Positions 1 to 6,765 of a DNA stretch of 12,441 nt are shown here, piece by piece. Both the position numbers and the translations under genes were made by a program. The notes below the pieces were generated by a model. That model saw nothing but the letters and a program-made list of their open reading frames with translations. It was not told the origin of the DNA and did no database searches. Positions within the stretch are counted from its first letter, which is position 1. Each line of letters starts with the position of its first letter. The DNA is taken from the NCBI GenBank assembly GCA_007116835.1, contig SKHS01000235.1, forward strand, positions 1-12,441. The letters are read 5' to 3'. The DNA comes from Halomonas sp. GTDB lineage: Bacteria > Pseudomonadota > Gammaproteobacteria > Pseudomonadales > Halomonadaceae.

Positions 1-885
1 TATGCAGCGCGTGCCAACCTAAAGCCGCTGCTGATTACTGGACTGCAGGCAGGTGGCCAATTGACGACCACAACCGATGTCGATAACTGGCCCGGCGACG
101 CACAAGGTGTTCAGGGGCCGGAGTTGATGGAGCGCATGAAGCAGCACGCTGAGCGCTTTAATACAGAAGTACTGTTTGACCATATCAATGAGGTCAGCTT
201 AGGTGAAAAACCGTACACCTTGAAAGGGGATAGCGGAATTTACACCTGTGATGCACTGATTATTGCCACTGGTGCCAGCGCGCGTTACCTAGGCCTGCCG
301 ACCGAGCAGCAGTTTATGGGCCAAGGGGTGTCTGCTTGCGCGACCTGCGATGGCTTTTTCTATCGCAACCAGGAAGTGATTGTGGTGGGGGGCGGTAATA
401 CTGCTGTTGAGGAAGCGTTGTATCTCTCAAATATCGCTTCTAAGGTCACCCTGGTACACCGTCGCGATACGTTACGTGCCGAAAAAATCCTGCAGGACAA
501 GCTGTTCGAAAAAGTCGACGCTGGCAAAATTGCTCTTGAATGGTTCTATGAAGTGGACGAGGTGCTGGGCGATAACACTGGTGTCACTGGTGTGCGCGTT
601 AAATCCACTAAAGATGGTTCCACCAAAGAGATTCATGCGCCTGGGTTGTTCATCGCGATCGGTCATAGCCCTAACACGGGGATTTTTGAAGGTCAGTTGG
701 ACATGAACGGCGGTTATATCAAGGTGAAATCAGGCCTGGAAGGCAATGCAACCGCCACCAGCGTGCCAGGGGTCTTCGCCTGTGGCGATGTGATGGATCA
801 TATTTATCGCCAAGCAATTACTTCTGCCGGCAGTGGCTGCATGGCAGCGCTAGATGCTGAGCGCTACCTGGATGGTATTGCCTGA
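1..885 (+). CDS. trxB: Thioredoxin reductase, 5'-truncated by window edge
   Basis: Flavoenzyme that passes electrons from NADPH through FAD and a redox-active disulfide to thioredoxin in the cytoplasm. The frame is open from base 1 (YAARANLKPLL...) to a TGA at 883-885. By recalled alignment with E. coli TrxB about 23 N-terminal residues, including the first FAD-binding glycine motif, lie outside the window. Visible landmarks are the LTTTTDVDNWPGD stretch, GASARYLGLP, the catalytic CATC (bases 337-348), the NADPH-binding GGGNTAVEE (388-414), the NADP-phosphate-contacting HRR (457-465) and the C-terminal FAD motif GDVMDHIYRQAITSAG. The residue before that GD is Cys where E. coli has Ala. Any ATG- or TTG-like start inside the window, such as TTG at 61, is internal to the protein. 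The gene converges on the pseudopilin gene with 59 bp between stops and no clear terminator. Identity is near certain. Confidence 0.97.
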   Translation, partial: YAARANLKPLLITGLQAGGQLTTTTDVDNWPGDAQGVQGPELMERMKQHAERFNTEVLFDHINEVSLGEKPYTLKGDSGIYTCDALIIATGASARYLGLPTEQQFMGQGVSACATCDGFFYRNQEVIVVGGGNTAVEEALYLSNIASKVTLVHRRDTLRAEKILQDKLFEKVDAGKIALEWFYEVDEVLGDNTGVTGVRVKSTKDGSTKEIHAPGLFIAIGHSPNTGIFEGQLDMNGGYIKVKSGLEGNATATSVPGVFACGDVMDHIYRQAITSAGSGCMAALDAERYLDGIA

Positions 886-944
886 TGTAGGAGCGATTAA
901 CTGGCGTCTGTCGGTCTATGTCTGGCTAGATCAACCTGTCGGGG

Positions 945-1469
945 TCAACAGTCGATAGGCGCTTCATCAATACGCAGACGGCCAAGCCGGCTCAGTACGA
1001 GCCTTTTGCCTCGGCCGTTGTCAGTGCAAATATCAAAACTGCCGTTAAAACCGTTTGTGTGGCCAAGGGGGCTGTAGCTGACTCGGCGTGTGCCGCGGTT
1101 GTACGATATGGCTGTTGCTGTTTGGGCTGGAAATACCCGCACAATATCTGCGTTGTGTATCTGGTTAATGGAGTCTCCTTTAATGACCAAGAGAACACTG
1201 CTCCAGTCATGGGTGCAGGCGTTTTTCGCGGCGTTGGCGGGGCAAATGGTGGTCGTCATGCGCTGTGTAATCGCCGTATTGCGCGCGAGAGAAAAGGCTG
1301 TCTGCAGTCTGTTAATATCAGCGGTGACTGCTGTATTGCGGCCAAGTGTTTGAAAATTTGGAATTCCCCAAGCGGCCAAAGCTGATATAAGTAGCAGTGC
1401 AATCACCAGTTCGAGCAGAGTAAAGCCCTGGCTGCGAGCATAGGCTGAGCCTTGAAAGAAAAATGGCAT
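945..1469 (-). CDS. fimT: FimT/GspH-family type IV pseudopilin (minor prepilin)
   Basis: Minor prepilin expected to be cut and methylated by prepilin peptidase, then used to prime or assemble a type IV pilus or type II secretion pseudopilus. I chose the ATG at 1469, preceded by AGAGG, giving 174 residues; the frame stays open upstream to 1550. The leader is about 15 residues, ending in Gly before the mature N-terminus FTLLELVIALLLISALAAW, with Phe at +1 and Glu at +5. This is the standard class III signal plus hydrophobic helix. The globular part has the spaced cysteines common in FimT/FimU proteins: an ICP...NAC pair, FDICTDNGRGKRLVL, and a final Cys just before the stop. A leader this long with only one Arg is unusual; shorter basic leaders are more typical. 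No other pilin gene is in the window. FimT versus FimU or GspH cannot be settled from sequence alone; adjacency to thiO favours FimT. Confidence 0.82.
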   Translation of the reverse strand: MPFFFQGSAYARSQGFTLLELVIALLLISALAAWGIPNFQTLGRNTAVTADINRLQTAFSLARNTAITQRMTTTICPANAAKNACTHDWSSVLLVIKGDSINQIHNADIVRVFPAQTATAISYNRGTRRVSYSPLGHTNGFNGSFDICTDNGRGKRLVLSRLGRLRIDEAPIDC

Positions 1470-1555
1470 GATGCCTCTACCTCTAGTCTGTGCGTCTTTT
1501 TCACAGCTTACTGCTCGCAGATTGCTTTTTATGTAAGCCAAAGCGGACAAACGTT

Positions 1556-2668
1556 GTGAGCAATTTCTTAATTATTGGTGGTGGCGTGATCGGTATGATG
1601 ACGGCACTGCAGCTAGCAGATGCTGGCCAACAGGTGACGGTGGTAGAGCGTGGCATGTGTGGGCAGGAGTCTTCCTGGGCAGGCGGGGGGATTGTTTCAC
1701 CGCTTTACCCATGGCGCTACGCACCGCCTATTTCACAGCTGTCGCGCTGGTCAGAAGGCGTGTATCCCACTCTGTCGCTTCGGCTGTTGGAAGAAACGGG
1801 CATTGATCCTGAATATCGTCAAAAAGGGCTGCTATACCTTAATGTTGACGATGCGGAAGTGGCGCTTGGCTGGGCACGCCAGCTCGGCAAGCCGCTGGAG
1901 CGTGTTGGCGCTGAATTTGTCTATCAAAAGGAACCTCAGGTGGCAGCGGCACAGGAGAGTGCGCTGTGGATGCCAACACTTGGCAGTGTGCGCAACCCAC
2001 GTCTGGGGCAGGCGCTGCGCGCCCGGCTTCTGGCCATGCCTAACGTTGCGCTTAATGAAGACTGTGAGGTAAGCGGGTTCATTACCCGAGACCAGCAGGT
2101 GCTGGGCGTGACAACTGTGCAAGGTGAGTTGCGCGCAGAAAAGGTAATTGTGTGTGGGGGAGCCTGGAGCGCTACGCTGTTAGAACGCTTACATGTCCGC
2201 TTGCCGGTGCGCCCTGTGAAAGGTCAGATGATTGCGTACAAAGCGCCGCCTGGGCTGGTACAGCGCGTGGTGTTGAAAGATGGCCGTTACATTATTCCAC
2301 GTAGCGACGGCTTGCTGCTGGTCGGCTCAACGTTAGAAGAGGCGGGCTTTGATAAAGCGACCGACAGTGAAGCGCTGGCGTCACTCAAGCAGACCGCAGA
2401 AAGCATTGTGCCTGCGCTGTCGAAGCACTCGGTCGCTTATCATTGGGCAGGCCTGCGGCCTGGTTCGCCAGACGGCATTCCGTTTATCGGTGCACTGCCG
2501 GAGTGGTCCAACATTTACGTCAACGCAGGCCACTATCGTAATGGCTTAGTGCTTGCCCCTGCGTCTACCCACGTATTAGTTGATCAACTATTAGGGCGTG
2601 AAGCGCTGATTGACCCAGCCCCCTTTCAGCCGACGACAGAGCGGTTAATGACCGACCTAGCATCGTAA
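1556..2668 (+). CDS. thiO: Glycine oxidase ThiO-like FAD-dependent amino acid oxidase
   Basis: Probable FAD enzyme of the DAO family that oxidises glycine to the imine, releasing H2O2; the imine supplies the thiazole ring in thiamin synthesis. I start it at the GTG at 1556 (370 residues), because the FAD-binding beta strand begins at once (SNFLIIGGGVIG, dinucleotide motif at residues 8-13), as in family members. The frame also opens at a GTG at 1490, but that extension would overlap the divergent pseudopilin's promoter region. The Shine-Dalgarno for 1556 is weak. Other family marks are SSWAGGGIVSPLYPW and the C-terminal WAGLRPGSPDGIPFIG with Arg301, and GHYRNGLVLAPA with Arg328. These arginines line up with the substrate-carboxylate region around Arg302 and Arg329 of Bacillus glycine oxidase. 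No other thiamin gene is nearby, so the substrate could be another small amino acid. Length is typical. Confidence 0.88.
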   Translation: MSNFLIIGGGVIGMMTALQLADAGQQVTVVERGMCGQESSWAGGGIVSPLYPWRYAPPISQLSRWSEGVYPTLSLRLLEETGIDPEYRQKGLLYLNVDDAEVALGWARQLGKPLERVGAEFVYQKEPQVAAAQESALWMPTLGSVRNPRLGQALRARLLAMPNVALNEDCEVSGFITRDQQVLGVTTVQGELRAEKVIVCGGAWSATLLERLHVRLPVRPVKGQMIAYKAPPGLVQRVVLKDGRYIIPRSDGLLLVGSTLEEAGFDKATDSEALASLKQTAESIVPALSKHSVAYHWAGLRPGSPDGIPFIGALPEWSNIYVNAGHYRNGLVLAPASTHVLVDQLLGREALIDPAPFQPTTERLMTDLAS

Positions 2669-2711
2669 TGATGGCCCTCGACGATAGGTGGCGAGAAGGT
2701 GGCTAGCGATG

Positions 2712-2978
2712 CTATTCACGGTTCTGCTTATCTTGCTGCTCTTGCAAAAAGCGGTCGCGATGAGCGCTTGAGCAAAACCACTGTTCGCTATCGCGTAGGG
2801 CTTCCTCCTCTGGGACGTGGACATCGCACCAGCGGCAGCGCACCATTTGGCCGCCGTCATGGCGTTCGGGTTTACTTTGTTGATAGGTCAGCCTGCGTTC
2901 TCGGTATAGGCCATAAAGTTTTAGGCCCACATAAAACAGCACGGCAAAGATAATCAGCCGAATGATCAAAAGGTTCAT
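2712..2978 (-). CDS. PP0621-family small membrane protein with Cys/His putative metal site
   Basis: An 88-residue protein of unknown function. It starts at the ATG at 2978, with GGGAG about 9 bases upstream, and ends in TAG. Residues 4-21 form one hydrophobic helix (LIIRLIIFAVLFYVGLKL), followed by a basic stretch (YRERR), so the rest is probably cytoplasmic. A linker leads to a compact C-terminal domain with Cys48-x2-Cys51, His54, Cys69 and His73 (CRWCDVHVP...WFCSSAHRDRF), which looks like a small zinc ribbon or treble-clef site. A charged Gln/Glu/Lys tail follows. The pattern matches the family named after P. putida PP0621, a gene I recall lying beside bamD, which fits the position here three genes from bamD. 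It converges on thiO with 43 bp between stops. Metal binding is inferred from spacing only; no activity is claimed. Confidence 0.8.
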   Translation of the reverse strand: MNLLIIRLIIFAVLFYVGLKLYGLYRERRLTYQQSKPERHDGGQMVRCRWCDVHVPEEEALRDSEQWFCSSAHRDRFLQEQQDKQNRE

Positions 2979-3124
2979 CCTCTATGACTCCCATGGTGGG
3001 ATGTAATTATCACTACAATAACATGAGTACCGGCTAACCTTTGCCTGTTGGCAGCCCTTGCGGGACAATGTGGTTAGGTATGACGGCAACGTGTTCTAAA
3101 GATTCTCAAGAGATTTTAACGCCC

Positions 3125-4759
3125 ATGCAAGACTTAACGCTGGTAATGGCCCAACTCGACCCTTTAGTGGGAGATATTCCCGGCAATGCTGCACGCGCCA
3201 TTGAAGCGGTGCGCGAAGCGAGGATCGAGCATGGGGCGGATATTGTGGTTTTCCCAGAGCTTTTCTTGTCAGGCTACCCGCCGGAGGACTTGCTGCTTCG
3301 CCCGTCGATGGAGGCTCGGCTGCGTGAAGCGCGGTCTAAAATGGCAGAAAAAATCTCCCGGGATGTGCTGGTGATTATTGGCTACCCCGGCGTACGTGAA
3401 GGAAAGCGCTACAACCTAGCAGGTGTACTGTACAACGGCCAATGGGAAGCAGAATACGCCAAGCAGGCGCTGCCTAATTATCAGGTGTTTGATGAGCAGC
3501 GCTACTTTACGCCTGGCACCCAGCCGCTGGTGTATGAGCACAAAGGCGCCAAGCTGGGTCTGCTGATTTGTGAAGACCTATGGGAAGGCACGCCGGTCAA
3601 TGCTGCCCGTGAAGCCGGCGCAGAAGTGCTGATCAGCTTAAACGCTTCTCCCTATCATCAAGATAAGCCCAACGAGCGTCTGCGCCTGTTAGCGCTGCGC
3701 GCCCAGGAAGTGAATCGCCCGATTGTGTATGTGAACACCATTGGTGGCCAGGATGAGCTGGTTTTCGATGGCGGCTCTAGCTGTGTAGATGCTCAGGGCG
3801 AACTCAAAGTGCTTGCTCCTTACTGGCAGGCAGGTTTAATGCCCATTCAACTGCTGCAAACCAAGGCGGATACCTGGGAACCCCAGGCGGGCGAGGTTGA
3901 GCCAGATGCCTCGCCGGAAGAGAGTTTGTATTGTGCGTTGGTGACAGGGCTGCGAGATTACGTCAATAAAAGCGGTTTCCAAGGCGTTGTGCTCGGCCTT
4001 TCCGGAGGCATTGATTCCGCGCTTTCTTTAGCCATTGCTGTTGATGCGTTGGGCCCTCAGCGGGTTCAAGCGGTGATGATGCCTTATCACTATACGGCAG
4101 ATATCTCCAAGCAGGATGCGGCGGAGCAGGCTGACATGTTGGGGGTTCATTATGACGTAATGCCCATTGAGCCTATGGTTGACGCGTTTATGGGAACGCT
4201 GGCAGAAAGCTTCGCTGGCACCGAGCGGGACACCACCGAAGAGAACCTGCAATCGCGCTGTCGTGGCGTTCTGTTGATGGCGATTTCCAATAAGAAAGGC
4301 CTCATGGTGCTCACTACCGGCAATAAAAGTGAAATGGCGGTGGGCTACGCTACGCTTTATGGCGACATGGTGGGCGGCTATAACGCCATCAAAGACGTCT
4401 ATAAAACCTGGGTATACCGGTTAGCCCGCTGGCGTAACACTCAGTCTCTGGCTATTCCTGAGCGGGTGATCGAGCGCCCACCCAGTGCAGAGCTGGCACC
4501 TGACCAGCAAGATAGTGACTCATTGCCCGATTACGATGTGCTAGACGCTATCCTAGTGAGCTACATTGAAGGCGATATGAGCGCGGAAGCGATTATTGCC
4601 GCTGGGTTTGATGAGGAGGATGTTTACAAAGTGGTGAAGCTTGTTGACCGCTGTGAGTATAAGCGCCGCCAAGCGCCAGTAGGGGTAAGGGTCACGCCCC
4701 GGGGGTTTGGGCGTGACCGGCGTTACCCGATTGTTAATGGCTGGCAGCCCGGTGACTAA
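3125..4759 (+). CDS. nadE: Glutamine-dependent NAD+ synthetase
   Basis: Cytosolic two-domain enzyme for the last step of NAD+ synthesis: deamido-NAD is adenylated and amidated with ammonia released from glutamine. The ATG at 3125 gives 544 residues and places the first strand (LTLVMAQLDPLVGDIPGN) at the N-terminus, as in homologues. The frame is open upstream to 3041 but those residues look non-native, and the ribosome-binding site is poor (AAGAGA about 10 bases away), so the start is less sure than the identity. The N-terminal nitrilase-like glutaminase domain (about 4-250) has Glu45 (FPEL), Lys113 (KQALPNY) and Cys149 (LICEDLW). The synthetase domain (about 270-544) has the ATP-binding SGGIDS at 293-298, then TTGNKSEMAVGY, GDMVGGYNAIKDVYKT and the C-terminal GFGRDRRYPI. 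Lower residue numbers than long actinobacterial forms mark it as the compact proteobacterial type. It is a single gene, converging on the chemoreceptor gene 39 bp away. Confidence 0.95.
   Translation: MQDLTLVMAQLDPLVGDIPGNAARAIEAVREARIEHGADIVVFPELFLSGYPPEDLLLRPSMEARLREARSKMAEKISRDVLVIIGYPGVREGKRYNLAGVLYNGQWEAEYAKQALPNYQVFDEQRYFTPGTQPLVYEHKGAKLGLLICEDLWEGTPVNAAREAGAEVLISLNASPYHQDKPNERLRLLALRAQEVNRPIVYVNTIGGQDELVFDGGSSCVDAQGELKVLAPYWQAGLMPIQLLQTKADTWEPQAGEVEPDASPEESLYCALVTGLRDYVNKSGFQGVVLGLSGGIDSALSLAIAVDALGPQRVQAVMMPYHYTADISKQDAAEQADMLGVHYDVMPIEPMVDAFMGTLAESFAGTERDTTEENLQSRCRGVLLMAISNKKGLMVLTTGNKSEMAVGYATLYGDMVGGYNAIKDVYKTWVYRLARWRNTQSLAIPERVIERPPSAELAPDQQDSDSLPDYDVLDAILVSYIEGDMSAEAIIAAGFDEEDVYKVVKLVDRCEYKRRQAPVGVRVTPRGFGRDRRYPIVNGWQPGD
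4683..4728. other. Strong interrupted hairpin inside the 3' end of nadE
   Basis: The arms GGTCACGCCC (4690-4699) and GGGCGTGACC (4709-4718) are perfect complements around a 9-base loop. A second outer pair, GGGTAA (4683-4688) and TTACCC (4723-4728), extends the fold to 16 base pairs, with a 1-versus-4 base bulge between the two helices. It lies in codons for the conserved C-terminal GVRVTPRGFGRDRRYP of NAD synthetase, 31 bases before the stop. No T-run follows on either strand, so it is not a standard intrinsic terminator. It could slow polymerase, block 3' exonucleases, or be a codon-choice accident. Confidence 0.55.
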
Positions 4760-4798
4760 AGAGCGTCAGCCTTTACTTATGACGTAATGGCTTACGAT

Positions 4799-6508
4799 TT
4801 AAAAACTGTCCCACGCAGACTCGGCGGGCTGGCGCTTCAATGCAGGTAAGCTAGGAGCGTTATTCGCCGTCGAGTTTTGCACCCTCTCGCTGCTGGTTGC
4901 TGTTTGCACATAGGAGCGTTGTTGACCGGCTGGCAATTTGAAAACGCTCATGGCATGCAGCAGTTGATGGGCGTTCTGGCGCAGATGATTGGCAGCATTT
5001 GCGCTCTCTTCCACAAGCGCAGCATTTTGTTGGGTCACTTGATCCATTTCTGTGATCGCTTGACCAACTTCCTGAACACCGGTGCTCTGTTCGGCACTGG
5101 CATGGCTAATTTCCTGCATAATCTTGGTCACACGCCCAATGGCAGCCACAATGTTTTCGGTTGATTTGCTGGCTTCCTCTGCCCGGGCGTTACCGTGATT
5201 AACGCGCTCCAGATTATTAGATATTAAATCGTTAATTTCCTGGGCTGCATCAGCACTGCGTTGAGCGAGCTTGCGCACTTCCTCGGCAACCACGGCAAAC
5301 CCGCGGCCATGTTCGCCAGCTCGAGCAGCTTCTACAGACGCGTTCAATGCAAGAATATTGGTTTGGAAGGCGATGGCATCAATGGTTGAAATGATGCCGG
5401 CAATTTCTTGCGAGCTCTTGTTAAGGTCGTTCATGGTGGCGACGACTTGATGCACCGCTTCGCCACCTTTGGTTGCCGTGTGCGAAGCGCTAGACGCCTC
5501 CTGACTTGCCTGCTGTGAGTTGTCTGCGTTGAGCTTCACCGTGCTATTTAGCTGCTCCATTGCTGATGCGGTTTCTGCCAGTGCGCTGGCCTGTTCTTCT
5601 GTGCGCGAAGAGAGATCATTGTTTCCTTCAGCGATTTGCTCACTGTTCGAAGCAACCGCCTCGGCTGATTCACGAACTTGTGCCACGATCGCTTGCAGCT
5701 GTTTCGACATCGCGACTTGCGATGCCATGATGCTGCGGTTATCACCTGCTTTAAGGTGCGGCTGGGTCGTCAGTTCGCCACGACCAATCGCTTCTGCAAA
5801 CGCTTTCACTTCATGGGGCTCAGCACCTAACTCGCGCAGCAGTTGGCGTGACAAAAACAGCGCAATTGCACCGCCGATCAATACAGCAAACAGTGTTAGG
5901 CCCAGCATTTGCAGTTGAAACCCAGAGGCGGTGCTGCGGGCGGCTACCGTTGAAGCGTTGTTAATCTCTTCCTGCAGATCAATAAACTGATTAATGCGGT
6001 TGAGCCACTCCGCGTAAGCAGGTCCCGCCTGCTCCAGCGTAAGTGCCTGGGCACGTTCAAGAGTACCAGCATTGTTAGCATCAGCTACCTGCTGCGTAAG
6101 GGATTGCGTTGCACTGGCTTGTTGGCCGATCGAGGAAAGAATGCTCTGCTCTTGTGACGTTGTCTCGGTACTGCTGATCACTTGCTGCATGTTTGCAACT
6201 GCCGTGGCGTAATTATCCGTTAGCTGCTGCATCTCTTCATCTAGCGCTGCCAGGCGGCTGGCATCCGTCGTCATGACGATGTCACGCAGCGCAATGGCGC
6301 GATCATGAACGCTGCCTCGCATATCAACGGCAAAGCGCTGCTTCGCGCCGTTCACGTCATTAATAGACGTGAGCCCGCGATCAATTTGATTCACCTGGTA
6401 AATACCAACTGCCGTTAAAACGATGAGCAGTGCCAGTAAGGTAGAAAAGGCGAGTGTCAGACGTGTGCTAATACTGGTTTCTGAAAAACGAGATGTTGAG
6501 GCGATCAT
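4799..6508 (-). CDS. Methyl-accepting chemotaxis protein (4HB sensor, HAMP, MCP signal domain)
   Basis: Inner-membrane chemoreceptor that reports periplasmic stimuli to CheW/CheA. I start it at the ATG at 6508 with GGAG 8 bases upstream, giving 569 residues. The open frame runs back to 6709, but that extension translates a transcription terminator and cannot be real. Order: short cytoplasmic N-terminus; membrane helix about 17-38; periplasmic four-helix-bundle domain about 39-199, with the RGSVHDRAIALRDIV stretch; second membrane helix about 200-220; HAMP about 221-270; then the long signalling coiled coil. The hairpin tip at about 376-409 (IDAIAFQTNILALNASVEAA, then GRGFAVVAEEVR) is nearly identical to enteric receptors. 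Likely methylation helices are around 300-320 (SSRTEEQASALAETASAMEQ) and 470-505. A polar linker of about 40 residues ends in AWDSF at the C-terminus, which fits the x-W-x-x-F CheR-tethering pattern. The ligand cannot be predicted. Confidence 0.93.
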   Translation of the reverse strand: MIASTSRFSETSISTRLTLAFSTLLALLIVLTAVGIYQVNQIDRGLTSINDVNGAKQRFAVDMRGSVHDRAIALRDIVMTTDASRLAALDEEMQQLTDNYATAVANMQQVISSTETTSQEQSILSSIGQQASATQSLTQQVADANNAGTLERAQALTLEQAGPAYAEWLNRINQFIDLQEEINNASTVAARSTASGFQLQMLGLTLFAVLIGGAIALFLSRQLLRELGAEPHEVKAFAEAIGRGELTTQPHLKAGDNRSIMASQVAMSKQLQAIVAQVRESAEAVASNSEQIAEGNNDLSSRTEEQASALAETASAMEQLNSTVKLNADNSQQASQEASSASHTATKGGEAVHQVVATMNDLNKSSQEIAGIISTIDAIAFQTNILALNASVEAARAGEHGRGFAVVAEEVRKLAQRSADAAQEINDLISNNLERVNHGNARAEEASKSTENIVAAIGRVTKIMQEISHASAEQSTGVQEVGQAITEMDQVTQQNAALVEESANAANHLRQNAHQLLHAMSVFKLPAGQQRSYVQTATSSERVQNSTANNAPSLPALKRQPAESAWDSF

Positions 6509-6550
6509 GCAAGTGGCTCCAAGCAGGCATTTTATTATATGGGTGTGTGA

Positions 6551-6580
6551 AATATAGCCGCTTGCACAATATTTGTACAA
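6551..6580 (-). promoter_or_regulatory. Candidate sigma-70-type promoter of the chemoreceptor gene with tandem near-palindromes
   Basis: Read on the minus strand, TTGTAC (6580-6575) and TATATT (6556-6551) are separated by 18 bases, a plausible -35/-10 pair ending about 42 bases before the ATG. A perfect TATAAT also lies closer to the gene (6539-6534) but lacks a good -35. On the plus strand TTGCACAA (6562-6569) and TTGTACAA (6573-6580) are two near-identical 8-mers whose starts are 11 bases apart, covering the -35 and most of the spacer. A match to the flagellar sigma-28 pattern was sought and found only in degenerate form. No expression evidence is available. Confidence 0.4.
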
Positions 6581-6650
6581 GTAATGTTGATTGTATTGCT
6601 GTTTTAATCGTTTGTTAATGCCTGATAGATAAAAGACTTTATCAAGCAAT

Positions 6651-6677
6651 AAAAAAACCACGCCTCGGCGTGGTTTT
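6651..6677 (-). terminator. Rho-independent terminator of bamD
   Basis: The arms AAAACCACGCC (6654-6664) and GGCGTGGTTTT (6667-6677) are perfect complements, leaving a tight CTCG-type loop. On the minus strand the hairpin is followed by seven T residues (plus-strand A at 6651-6657), so it is best oriented for the leftward bamD transcript, about 90 bases past its stop. On the plus strand only four T follow. It also insulates the chemoreceptor gene downstream from bamD read-through. Confidence 0.88.
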
Positions 6678-6765
6678 AGGTAGAAGCAAGCCGCAAAAAA
6701 GCTGTACAAGGTTATATGGAAAATTTTTGTTATCAGCCGTTTAGCAGCATGTGCTCAACGGTAGC

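Noticed and set aside
1490..1555. Upstream GTG start for thiO
   Set aside because: The extra 22 residues precede the FAD-binding strand, which is normally at the very N-terminus, and they overlap the divergent pseudopilin's control region.
2658..2714. 8-bp inverted repeat TAGCATCG / CGATGCTA between thiO and the PP0621 gene
   Set aside because: A 41-base loop, arms overlapping both stop codon regions and no T-run; not a convincing terminator.
4760..4798. CGTCA / TGACG pairing between nadE and the chemoreceptor gene
   Set aside because: Only 5 bp with an 11-base loop and no T-run; expected by chance.
5520..5918. 132-residue plus-strand frame antisense to the chemoreceptor gene
   Set aside because: Composition mirrors the Ala/Ser-rich coiled-coil codons on the other strand; no ribosome-binding site or recognisable motif.
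6600..6650. Sigma-28 flagellar promoter for the chemoreceptor gene
   Set aside because: On the minus strand TAAAG and GCATTAA occur at roughly the right spacing, but the -10 matches GCCGATAA poorly.
6509..6709. N-terminal extension of the chemoreceptor by 67 codons
   Set aside because: It would translate the bamD terminator hairpin, has no ribosome-binding site, and puts extra residues before a normal receptor N-terminus.
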